A stretch of DNA of 8,502 nucleotides from contig JACCSN010000059.1 in assembly GCA_013812985.1 (NCBI GenBank), forward strand, positions 1-8,502, written 5' to 3'. Source of the DNA: Hyphomicrobiales bacterium (GTDB lineage: Bacteria > Pseudomonadota > Alphaproteobacteria > Rhizobiales > Afifellaceae). Below are positions 1 to 5,209 of the stretch, piece by piece. Every line of letters begins with the position of its first letter. Position 1 is the stretch's first letter. Position numbers and translations under genes: made by a program. The notes under the pieces are model-generated. The model was not told the DNA's origin. It did not search any database and saw only the letters and a program-made list of their open reading frames with translations.

Positions 1-576
1 TCCGCGCTCGACCCGCTGATCCGCGTGCGCCTTCAGGACGAGTTGCTGCAATTGCAGCAAAAGCTCGACCGCACGATCGTCTTCGTCAGCCACGATCTCG
101 ACGAGGCGCTGAAGATCGGCTCGCGCATCGCCATCATGGAGGGCGGCGAGATCGTGCAGGTCGGCACGCCGCAGGAAATCGTGCTCAATCCATCGAGCGG
201 CTATGTGCGCGATTTCGTCGCCCATATGAACCCGCTGAACGTGCTGCGCGCGCAGGAGATCATGATCCCCTTCGACGCGCTTCCCCGCGACGGGGCCGCC
301 GGCGCGGCGCGCATCGACGCGGAGCTCACGCTCACCAGAAGCGGGCAAGCGCAGGGCAACGGCGCGGCGGTGCCGCTTGTGCCGCTCTCCGGCCTGGCTG
401 ACGCCCCTCGGCGAGCCTGCATCGCGGTCGGCCCGCAGACGCCGCTCCGCGCCTTGATCGATGCGCGGCTGAAACATGCCGGGCCTTTCGTGATTGAGGA
501 CGGCGGCATGGTGAGCGGGCTCATCCGCGACGAGGATCTGTTCCGCTGCCTCACGCCGCGACACGACCGCCATTGA
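1..576 (+). CDS. choV: Choline/betaine ABC transporter ATP-binding protein ChoV, C-terminal part (5' end outside window)
   Basis: This is the 3' end of a gene for the ATPase subunit of an osmoprotectant (choline or glycine betaine) ABC importer, which powers uptake from the cytoplasmic face of the inner membrane. The frame is open from base 1, so the gene starts upstream; the GTG at base 25 is internal. The fragment opens with the D-loop SALDP, continues with the H-loop SHDLDEAL (switch His at fragment residue 31), then the ATPase end with [14 protein letters not shown]. The string [11 protein letters not shown] just after the ATPase core is typical of ChoV and related ProV proteins. Walker A, the signature motif and most of Walker B lie outside the window. 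The last 110 residues hold at most one recognisable CBS-like stretch ([10 protein letters not shown] to GLIRDEDLF, near residues 144-182), joined by a low-complexity Ala/Gly linker, so the usual CBS pair looks degenerate. ChoV rather than ProV is an inference from the post-ATPase motif. Confidence 0.85.
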   Translation, partial: SALDPLIRVRLQDELLQLQQKLDRTIVFVSHDLDEALKIGSRIAIMEGGEIVQVGTPQEIVLNPSSGYVRDFVAHMNPLNVLRAQEIMIPFDALPRDGAAGAARIDAELTLTRSGQAQGNGAAVPLVPLSGLADAPRRACIAVGPQTPLRALIDARLKHAGPFVIEDGGMVSGLIRDEDLFRCLTPRHDRH

Positions 577-601
577 CAAACTCGGCGAAGGTTTCCTATC
601 T
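573..601 (+). promoter_or_regulatory. Probable housekeeping promoter of rpmJ, overlapping the choV stop codon
   Basis: A perfect TTGACA (573-578) is followed after 17 bp by CTATCT (596-601). This is close to the alphaproteobacterial housekeeping consensus, CTTGAC-N17-CTATAT. The TGA stop codon of choV (574-576) lies inside the -35 hexamer. Transcription would start near 608, giving rpmJ a leader of about 43 nt. That spacing and the strong match fit a highly expressed ribosomal protein gene. No start site has been mapped; the call rests on sequence only. Confidence 0.6.
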
Positions 602-618
602 GCCGACCAACGCATTTC

Positions 619-637
619 CGCGCGGCTTGCCCGCGCG
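619..637 (+). promoter_or_regulatory. GC-rich stem-loop in the rpmJ leader
   Basis: CGCGCGG (619-625) and CCGCGCG (631-637) form a perfect 7-bp stem with a 5-nt loop CTTGC. It lies between the predicted transcription start (about 608) and the ribosome binding site GGGA (639-642) of rpmJ. There is no T-tract after it, so it is a poor candidate for an intrinsic terminator. It could affect translation of rpmJ, protect the 5' end of the message, or slow read-through from choV. In such GC-rich DNA a chance hairpin is possible. Confidence 0.35.
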
Positions 638-650
638 TGGGACGAGAGCC

Positions 651-776
651 ATGAAGGTCAAGAATTCCCTGCGGTCTCTCAGAGCCCGCCACCGCGACAA
701 CCGCCTGGTTCGTCGCAAGGGCCGCGTCTACGTCATCAACAAGACGCAGAAGCGCTACAAGGCCCGTCAGGGCTGA
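651..776 (+). CDS. rpmJ: 50S ribosomal protein L36, cysteine-free (zinc-independent) form
   Basis: This 41-residue protein is a component of the large ribosomal subunit that binds 23S rRNA. It starts [20 protein letters not shown], and then [20 protein letters not shown] matches the L36 core. The canonical zinc-binding cysteines are absent (no Cys at all), so this is the C- form, like the YkgO paralogue of enterobacteria; 41 residues is the usual length of this form, against about 37-38 for the zinc form. The ATG at 651 is preferred over the in-frame TTG at 573. It gives the exact family length, and GGGA at 639-642 sits 8 nt upstream as a ribosome binding site. The gene stands alone here, between choV and a TPR gene, and has its own probable promoter. 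Whether a second, zinc-type rpmJ exists cannot be seen from this window. Confidence 0.95.
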   Translation: MKVKNSLRSLRARHRDNRLVRRKGRVYVINKTQKRYKARQG

Positions 777-782
777 GGTTGC

Positions 783-798
783 CGCGCTATCCAGCGCG
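783..798 (+). terminator. Weak terminator-like hairpin after rpmJ
   Basis: CGCGCT (783-788) and AGCGCG (793-798) form a perfect 6-bp stem with an ATCC loop, 6 bp after the rpmJ stop codon. No T-run follows (CCCGATTC), so an intrinsic terminator is doubtful. It could instead be a 3'-end stabilising hairpin left after Rho-dependent termination. Confidence 0.3.
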
Positions 799-820
799 CC
801 CGATTCATCGCAATCGTGTT

Positions 821-856
821 TTGACGGAATGACCGGGGAGCGCTAGCTTTCCGGTC
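821..856 (+). promoter_or_regulatory. Promoter-like motifs and start-abutting hairpin upstream of the TPR gene
   Basis: TTGACG (821-826) is followed after 17 bp by TAGCTT (844-849), a fair -35 with a weak -10. If used, transcription would start at or next to the ATG at 857, giving a leaderless message. The same DNA folds as a 10-bp stem: GACCGGGGAG (831-840) pairs with CTTTCCGGTC (847-856) including two G-U pairs, with a 6-nt loop. The stem ends exactly at the ATG and contains the only Shine-Dalgarno-like run, GGGGAG (835-840), which lies 16 nt from the start. The two readings exclude each other in practice, since a leaderless message would lack the hairpin. Confidence 0.35.
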
Positions 857-1444
857 ATGACGCGTTTTCTGCATGTGTTTGTTTTCTGCGCCGCGCTCGG
901 CGTCGCTCCGGCTTTCGGCCAGGATGGCGGCAAGAGCGAGCCGCCGAAGCCGCAACCCATCGCCGAGCTCAATCTCGACGAGCTCTTCGGCAAGCTGGCG
1001 GAGAGTTCGGGGCCGCGCGCCGGCAAGGCGGTGGAATCGGAGATCCTCAAACGCTTCCACAAGTCCGGCAGCGACACGGCCGATCTCCTCATGTCGTGGG
1101 CCGTCCAGGCGATGGAGGGGAAGAAATACCCGCTGGCGCTGGACCTGCTAGATCAGATCGTCGTTCTGAAGCCCGATTTCGCCGAGGCCTGGAACAAGCG
1201 CGCCACCGTGCATTACCTTCAGGACGATTACGCCAGCTCGCTCGCCGATATCCGCAACGTGTTGGCCCTGGAGCCTCGCCATTTCGGCGCGTTGTCGGGG
1301 CTGGGCCTCATCCTGGAGGAGACCGGCCGCAAAGAGCGGGCCCTGGAGGTGTTCCGCCGCGCGCTGGAGATCAACCCGCTGCTCACCAACCTCAAGGAAT
1401 CGCTGGAGCGGCTGGAGAAGGAAATCGCCGGCGATTCCATCTGA
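857..1444 (+). CDS. Secreted tetratricopeptide repeat (TPR) protein
   Basis: This 195-residue protein is predicted to be exported to the periplasm. Residues 1-21 form a Sec signal peptide (MTRF, then hydrophobic HVFVFCAALGVAPAF), cut near APA-FG-QDG. A Pro/Lys-rich linker (26-34) follows, then a helical stretch. Three consecutive 34-residue TPR units cover 74-107, 108-141 and 142-175, each ending in a KPD, EPR or NPL turn; examples are AWNKRATVHYLQDDYASSLA in unit 2 and ALEVFRRALEINP in unit 3. A charged helix (ESLERLEKEI) caps the array. TPR arrays bind other proteins; the partner is unknown here. No lipobox is present. The ATG at 857 is chosen because it gives a clean signal peptide. The next gene starts 22 bp downstream, so co-transcription with the hydrolase is likely. 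Small alphaproteobacterial TPR proteins of this design are common and mostly uncharacterised. Confidence 0.85.
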   Translation: MTRFLHVFVFCAALGVAPAFGQDGGKSEPPKPQPIAELNLDELFGKLAESSGPRAGKAVESEILKRFHKSGSDTADLLMSWAVQAMEGKKYPLALDLLDQIVVLKPDFAEAWNKRATVHYLQDDYASSLADIRNVLALEPRHFGALSGLGLILEETGRKERALEVFRRALEINPLLTNLKESLERLEKEIAGDSI

Positions 1445-1466
1445 GCCGCGGGCCGCTGGCCTGTAG

Positions 1467-2474
1467 GTGGTGACCATCCTCGCCGTTTTGGCTGCGGTCA
1501 TCGTGGGCCTGTCTGTCTTCTCGCGCGCCGCCGTTTTCGTGATCGACCGGATGTGGCCTCCGAACGGCCGGTTCCTCGAGATCGACGGGTTAAGGCTGCA
1601 CGTGATTGACCTGCCCGCCGCCTCGACGGCGCCTTCGCTCCTCCTGATCCACGGCGCGAGCGGCAATCTGCGCGAGCCGGTCGCCGCGCTCCGCGATGCG
1701 CTCGGCGGCCGGTTTCGCCTGATCGGGATCGACCGGCCCGGCCACGGCCATTCCTCGCGGGGGTCGCGCGAAACGTCCGATCCCGCCCGGCAGGCCGATC
1801 TCGTGGCGGCCGCTCTGGATGCGCTCGGCGCCGGGCCCTGCCTTGTCCTTGGCCATTCCTGGGGCGCCGCCGTGGCCGCTTTGCTGGCGGCGCGGCATCC
1901 GGATCATGTCAGCGGCCTCGTGCTGGTCGCGCCGGCGACGCATCCGTGGCCTGGCGGCGTGTCAAGGCGGGCGCGGGTCTTCGCGACGCCAGTCCTCGGC
2001 CGCATCCTGGCGGAACTCGCGGTCGTGCCGATCGGGCTGCGGCTGATCGGGCCGAGCATTCGATCGATATTCGCGCCGGCCGCCGTTTCGGCCGGCTATT
2101 CGGGAACGATCGGAGCGGCGTTGGCGATCCGCCCGAAGAGCTACGTCGCGACCTGCCGCGATATCGTGGATCTCCACGGCCACCTGGTCCGCAGCTCGGC
2201 CGCCTACAGCGAAATCCGCGCGCCGGTGGAGATCGTTACCGGGGACACCGACCGGGTGGTGGCGCCGGCGATCCATTCATGGGGTCTCGCGCGCGATATT
2301 CCAGGCGCGCGCCTCACCATCCTGGCCGGCGCCGGCCACATGCCGCATTGGTCGCGCACGACCGAGGTGGTCGCCGCGATCGAGCGGGTGAGCGAGGCGG
2401 GACGCTATGCCGACCTGGGCGGCGCCGCCGGCAGAGGCGCCGCGATTCCGCGCCAGTCGCACGTTGCTATGTGA
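1467..2474 (+). CDS. Membrane-anchored alpha/beta hydrolase
   Basis: This 335-residue protein has an N-terminal hydrophobic helix (about residues 3-27), then an alpha/beta-hydrolase fold. The sequence shows the oxyanion-region motif LLIHGASGN (59-67), the strand-turn DRPGHGHS (89-96), and the nucleophile elbow GHSWG with Ser131. An acid, Asp262, lies in GDTDRVV, and the catalytic His291 is in GAGHMPH, so the triad is complete. A cap region of about 100 residues lies between 157 and 255. This is a hydrolase of the AB_hydrolase-1 type (esterase, lipase or haloperoxidase-like); the substrate cannot be told from sequence. The uncleaved-looking N-terminal helix suggests inner-membrane anchoring, side uncertain. 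Translation starts at one of two adjacent GTG codons (1467 or 1470) with only a weak ribosome binding site, which fits coupling to the TPR gene ending 22 bp upstream. The last 20 residues are Ala/Gly-rich and probably disordered. Confidence 0.88.
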   Translation: MVTILAVLAAVIVGLSVFSRAAVFVIDRMWPPNGRFLEIDGLRLHVIDLPAASTAPSLLLIHGASGNLREPVAALRDALGGRFRLIGIDRPGHGHSSRGSRETSDPARQADLVAAALDALGAGPCLVLGHSWGAAVAALLAARHPDHVSGLVLVAPATHPWPGGVSRRARVFATPVLGRILAELAVVPIGLRLIGPSIRSIFAPAAVSAGYSGTIGAALAIRPKSYVATCRDIVDLHGHLVRSSAAYSEIRAPVEIVTGDTDRVVAPAIHSWGLARDIPGARLTILAGAGHMPHWSRTTEVVAAIERVSEAGRYADLGGAAGRGAAIPRQSHVAM

Positions 2475-2499
2475 GCGAGGCGAAACTCCGCTTCGGCTC
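2473..2499 (+). terminator. Hairpin over the hydrolase stop codon, possible terminator
   Basis: GAGCGAGGCG (2473-2482) pairs with CGCTTCGGCTC (2489-2499) in a 10-bp stem with one bulged G (2495), one G-U pair and a 6-nt loop AAACTC. It begins within the TGA stop (2472-2474). What follows is AAGAAACC rather than a T-run, so it does not meet the standard intrinsic terminator pattern. It may mark the 3' end of the TPR-hydrolase message or stabilise it. Confidence 0.3.
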
Positions 2500-2547
2500 A
2501 AGAAACCGCTGTGCCGTATAGGGCCCATGGGCTAGCCTGCGGCAGGA

Positions 2548-2590
2548 GCGAAGGCGGAGGCTGTCCTTCGCCGGCCGGTCCGGGGACCGG
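2548..2590 (+). promoter_or_regulatory. Two tandem stem-loops in the leader of the YccF-fusion gene
   Basis: GCGAAGG (2548-2554) and CCTTCGC (2565-2571) form a perfect 7-bp stem with a 10-nt loop. Then CCGGTC (2575-2580) and GACCGG (2585-2590) form a 6-bp stem with a 4-nt loop, ending 5 nt before the ATG at 2596. The second stem covers part of the only ribosome-binding-like run (GGGA, 2589-2592). A weak -10-like GTATAG is at 2516-2521, and a perfect 10-bp palindrome GCCCATGGGC at 2523-2532. Leader control of translation is possible but unproven; GC-rich sequence favours chance stems. Confidence 0.3.
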
Positions 2591-2595
2591 GAACG

Positions 2596-3828
2596 ATGCG
2601 TCTCGTCGCGAACCTGGTTCATCTCCTCACGGGAGGGCTTGTCCTCGCCTTGGCATGGCTGGCGGCGGCTCTTCTCGTTGCTCCGCTCGCGGCGACCAGG
2701 CCGCTCGCCGGGCCATGCCTTCAGCTTGCGTTCCTGTGTCTTTGGCCCCGCGGCAAAGACGTTGTTCGAGAAGAGCGGGTCGAGCTTTTCCAGAAATATG
2801 TCCGCACGGGAAAGCGTCCTGACGGAAGCGCTGACAATCTGTTCCCGTATGGGGCTTCCCGGGTTCAGGTTCTGCTTTGGCTTCCCCTGGGCGCTGCGCT
2901 TGCATGCGCGCACCTGGCGCACGGGATCATCGTGGCGTTGCCGACCTTCTCCAATCCGTGGCGAACGCGGAGCGCGTCGCTTCTGATCACGGCCGTCTTC
3001 CCGCTGGGCTGGCGGGTCGCTCGCCTGGAACAGCTGCGAGCCATGAGAGCCGCCGGCCATCCGGGCCGATGGGCGCGCGCTTCCGACCCGGACGAAACGG
3101 ATGTCCTCGCTCAGGCATGCGGGCGCATCGCAAAGCCGTTGGCGACCATCGGATGCGCCGGGCTTGTCCTCTGGGCGTCCTCCTCCGCCAATGAGGCGCT
3201 GCTTTATTCGCCGACGATCCGGTTCGAATCACCGCAATATCTCCCCGGCTACGCGAGCCGGGTCCGCCCGCGGCCTGGTCCCGCCTTGCTCGTCGTTCAC
3301 CGCAATCCGCCCGAGGTGGCGGATCAGGGCTGCTTCGGCCCAACGGCCTCCGTTGGGCCGGTGCAGCTGTCGCGCAGCCAAACCGGCTACGCCCTGCCGC
3401 TGGGCAGCAGGCAGATGCGAATACCAGCCGGCGCCAGGCTCATCGCCCCGCTTCGAAACGTCCAGCATCTTGCGACGTTTGCCGGTGCGGCGAGACACGC
3501 CAAGGCGAAGGGCGCGCCCTGCGTTCCCGCGATCACAGGAAGGATCGCCAGGACGACGCCCTTCGTTAAGGCGCGCGCCCTCGCGGCGCGCCTTACAAGC
3601 AAGGCGCCTCCGGAAACCGTTCTGGCGATCTCAGGACGAAGGCTGATCCACTTTGGAGGCGGACAACAAAGCGCTGCGCAATTGCGAAACGTGCTCGGAA
3701 TTCAACGGATGGCCGGATCGGTTTCGAGCGCCAAGGTTCCTGGCGTGATCCGTCCGGACCAGATCGCGTCTCGGATCGCCAAGGCTTCCGTCTCGTTCGG
3801 GAGCCCTGCTTCGAACCCGATCCGGTAG
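2596..3828 (+). CDS. Divergent YccF-like inner membrane domain fused to a long unrecognised C-terminal region
   Basis: This is a 410-residue membrane protein. The first 150 residues resemble E. coli YccF, which I recall from memory. Shared points are the start (MRxVxN), GG then LAWLAA in the first membrane helix, a short segment ending LxPxG (LCLWPRGKDVV, 46-57), a second hydrophobic block (92-116, with CAHLAHGI matching MHIATGI), and the end FPLGWRVARLE (135-145) against WPVGRRVVSVE. YccF has two copies of one inner-membrane domain, and both copies can be traced here. A further hydrophobic stretch spans about 181-204. Residues 205-410 are basic, match nothing I recognise, and show no catalytic motif. 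The ATG at 2596 is chosen for agreement with YccF; GGGA lies just upstream. Codon use is less biased than in neighbouring genes (frequent GGA, CGA, ACA, CAA), especially after base 3400. Function is unknown. A frameshift or non-coding 3' half cannot be excluded. Confidence 0.6.
   Translation: MRLVANLVHLLTGGLVLALAWLAAALLVAPLAATRPLAGPCLQLAFLCLWPRGKDVVREERVELFQKYVRTGKRPDGSADNLFPYGASRVQVLLWLPLGAALACAHLAHGIIVALPTFSNPWRTRSASLLITAVFPLGWRVARLEQLRAMRAAGHPGRWARASDPDETDVLAQACGRIAKPLATIGCAGLVLWASSSANEALLYSPTIRFESPQYLPGYASRVRPRPGPALLVVHRNPPEVADQGCFGPTASVGPVQLSRSQTGYALPLGSRQMRIPAGARLIAPLRNVQHLATFAGAARHAKAKGAPCVPAITGRIARTTPFVKARALAARLTSKAPPETVLAISGRRLIHFGGGQQSAAQLRNVLGIQRMAGSVSSAKVPGVIRPDQIASRIAKASVSFGSPASNPIR
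3336..3360. repeat. Perfect 11-bp inverted repeat with 3-nt loop inside the YccF-fusion gene
   Basis: CGGCCCAACGG (3336-3346) and CCGTTGGGCCG (3350-3360) are exact reverse complements separated by CCT. This is the best hairpin in the window and it lies inside a coding frame. No T-run follows on either strand, so it is not a standard intrinsic terminator. Lesser perfect stems lie just upstream: 7 bp at 3244-3262 and 7 bp at 3305-3324. Confidence 0.7.
3567..3595. repeat. Perfect 10-bp inverted repeat inside the YccF-fusion gene
   Basis: TAAGGCGCGC (3567-3576) and GCGCGCCTTA (3586-3595) are exact reverse complements with a 9-nt spacer. In the + frame this encodes part of FVKARALAARLTS. It resembles the palindromic units often found between genes more than ordinary coding sequence, which is one reason to check whether this 3' portion is really translated. 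No second copy of the unit was noticed elsewhere in the window. Confidence 0.6.
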
Positions 3829-3843
3829 CTCTTCAGACCACCA

Positions 3844-5028
3844 TCACGACGTCGGGGAGCTTGGGCCGGAGCCGGCCGGCGCGATCGGGCTGTGGAGTTC
3901 GCCCCCCGCCATCGGGGCGCCGCCGATCTGGCCCGTGATGGCCTTCACGCCCTCGGCGTCCGCGGTCCGGCCGTCCTCGGCGATGCGCCGCGCGCAGTCG
4001 CGCGTCGCGGCGAATGCTTCCGCGGCCTGGTCGAGCGGATAGCTGAACGTTTGCGGCTCCAGAGCCACCCCGCGCAGCTGGAGATTGATCCGGCGCCCGC
4101 CTTCCATGCGCGCGACGAGGTCTTCCTCGCCGCTCACCTCGAACAAGATGCGCGTGGGCTCCACCGCCTCCACCGGGCGCTTGATCACGCCGGCGCCCTC
4201 GACCGGCTCGTCGACGTTGTAATGGAGATAATAGGTCTGGTTGGTGTCCAGCCGCCAGGCTCCGCGATGCAGGCCGAAATCCCAGGTCTCGGGGCGATAT
4301 GACAGGATGAGCTGGTCGTCGCCGTAGACGCCGAACGCCGTGCAAGTCACCGACGCGCCGGCGCCGAGATCGGTGGTCGTGACGACCCACCGCCCGAATG
4401 TGCGCAGTTCACTCACCGGGACAGTCTCGCCGATGTCGGCCGGCAGATCCGGAGCGGCCCCAAATCCCTGCTGTAGAACGCCTTGCGGCGGCGCCTCTCG
4501 CCCGGAAATCCCCGCTTGTGCGACCTGCTGGCCGCCGGTGTCGCGACCACGCTCGATGCAGCGCGCGGCCGCTTGCAGCGCCTTGCCGGAGTTCGACAGC
4601 TCGAACCCGTATTCCTTGCTCTGAAACAAGATGTTCAGAAGCTTGCCGCGGCGAACCTGACGAAGCAGCGGGTCGTCATCGGGCACCGCCACGCCGATCT
4701 GGTCGACATCCAGTGCGACGCCGGCATTCTCCAGGTATTGCTGCCGATCGACCTTGAACTGGATCGGATATTCGGAGCTCTCGGTGAGCGTCCAGCTATC
4801 GTGCACGAGGCTGACAATCCAGCCGCCATCGACGTTCTTGACGAAGAACAACGTCGCCCCGTTCTGATATTTGGCGAAGATCGCGCAGCTTGCCAGCCGC
4901 CCCGTCTCATCATCCGACAGGGCCAGTCCTGACCAGTCTTCAACAGTGAATTCTTCCAGCACCGCCGCCTGCGCCGCGGCGCCGAGCAAGCAAACGCAAG
5001 AGTAGCCAAGACACATCGCCCGACGCAT
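3844..5028 (-). CDS. Exported protein of unknown function with two homologous halves, each carrying a cysteine pair
   Basis: This 394-residue protein is predicted to be periplasmic. Residues 1-21 are a Sec signal peptide (MRRAMCLGYS, then CVCLLGAAAQA), cut after AQA. I do not recognise the family. The mature protein contains an internal duplication. Half 1 (about 30-160) and half 2 (about 211-340) share the order: Cys with a CxxF/CTAF strand, a Trp-containing strand, a Tyr then xVD, a hydrophobic strand before a basic RxG or GGRR, and a helix AxxAAxxC. The cysteines are at 48 and 157 in half 1 and at 229 and 335 in half 2 (spacings 109 and 106), so one disulfide per half is likely. A Gln/Gly/Pro-rich linker joins the halves, and the tail (about 350-394) is low complexity. 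The ATG at 5028 is preferred over GTG at 5034 because GGAG lies 9 nt upstream of it. The gene converges on the YccF-fusion gene with 15 bp between stop codons. Confidence 0.82.
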   Translation of the reverse strand: MRRAMCLGYSCVCLLGAAAQAAVLEEFTVEDWSGLALSDDETGRLASCAIFAKYQNGATLFFVKNVDGGWIVSLVHDSWTLTESSEYPIQFKVDRQQYLENAGVALDVDQIGVAVPDDDPLLRQVRRGKLLNILFQSKEYGFELSNSGKALQAAARCIERGRDTGGQQVAQAGISGREAPPQGVLQQGFGAAPDLPADIGETVPVSELRTFGRWVVTTTDLGAGASVTCTAFGVYGDDQLILSYRPETWDFGLHRGAWRLDTNQTYYLHYNVDEPVEGAGVIKRPVEAVEPTRILFEVSGEEDLVARMEGGRRINLQLRGVALEPQTFSYPLDQAAEAFAATRDCARRIAEDGRTADAEGVKAITGQIGGAPMAGGELHSPIAPAGSGPSSPTS

Positions 5029-5209
5029 GGCCACCGACTCCGACCGACGAGGCCCATAGAGAAGCGCGTCGGGGGCAGGCCTTCAACTCAATTCGGATCA
5101 CTCCAACAAGAAAGTTTTGGGCTCGTCGCGAGCCGCTGAAGCCATGCCGCCCTGGCGGGTTCGATCAGCTCAGGAGAGCGCCCGGCTGTCGCCCACCGCG
5201 GGACACCGG
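5029..5209 (-). other. Intergenic region between pyk and the duplicated exported protein gene
   Basis: These 181 bp hold no open frame I can support. Downstream of pyk they contain small stems: CCGC/GCGG at 5147-5158 and GGCTCG/CGAGCC at 5120-5134. Nearer the next gene, on the - strand, TTGAAG (5086-5081) could act as a -35, but only a poor -10 (TTCTCT, 5063-5058) is found 17 bp later. The GGAG ribosome binding site of the next gene ends 9 nt before its ATG. A promoter here is likely from the spacing between genes, but I cannot place it with confidence. Confidence 0.4.
5120..5134 (-). terminator. Possible terminator hairpin of the gckA-DUF1036-pyk operon
   Basis: On the - strand GGCTCG and CGAGCC pair in a perfect 6-bp stem with a CGA loop, 75 bp after the pyk stop codon. 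It is followed by CAAAACTTTC, which has only a broken T-run, so termination would be weak. It is the best-placed hairpin downstream of pyk that I can see. Confidence 0.3.

Noticed and set aside
573..650. In-frame TTG upstream start for rpmJ giving 67 residues
   Set aside because: The extra residues match nothing in L36, the TTG overlaps the -35 box and the choV stop, and the ATG at 651 has a proper ribosome binding site and the exact family length.
2467..3060. A 197-codon - strand frame opposite the start of the YccF-fusion gene
   Set aside because: It is highly charged and low in complexity, lacks a plausible start context, and overlaps a + strand frame with clear membrane helices and YccF similarity.
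3829..3843. Shared bidirectional terminator between the converging genes
   Set aside because: Only 15 bp separate the stop codons, and no stem with T-runs on either strand is present there; any terminator must lie inside the coding ends.
3833..4390. A 185-codon - strand frame over the 3' part of the duplicated exported protein gene
   Set aside because: It is Arg/Gly-rich shadow coding in another phase; the main frame has a signal peptide and an internal duplication that explain the DNA.
5008..5018. Lipobox-like Cys near residue 11 of the duplicated exported protein
   Set aside because: The residues before the Cys (LGYSC) do not fit the lipobox well, and AQA provides a normal signal peptidase I site.
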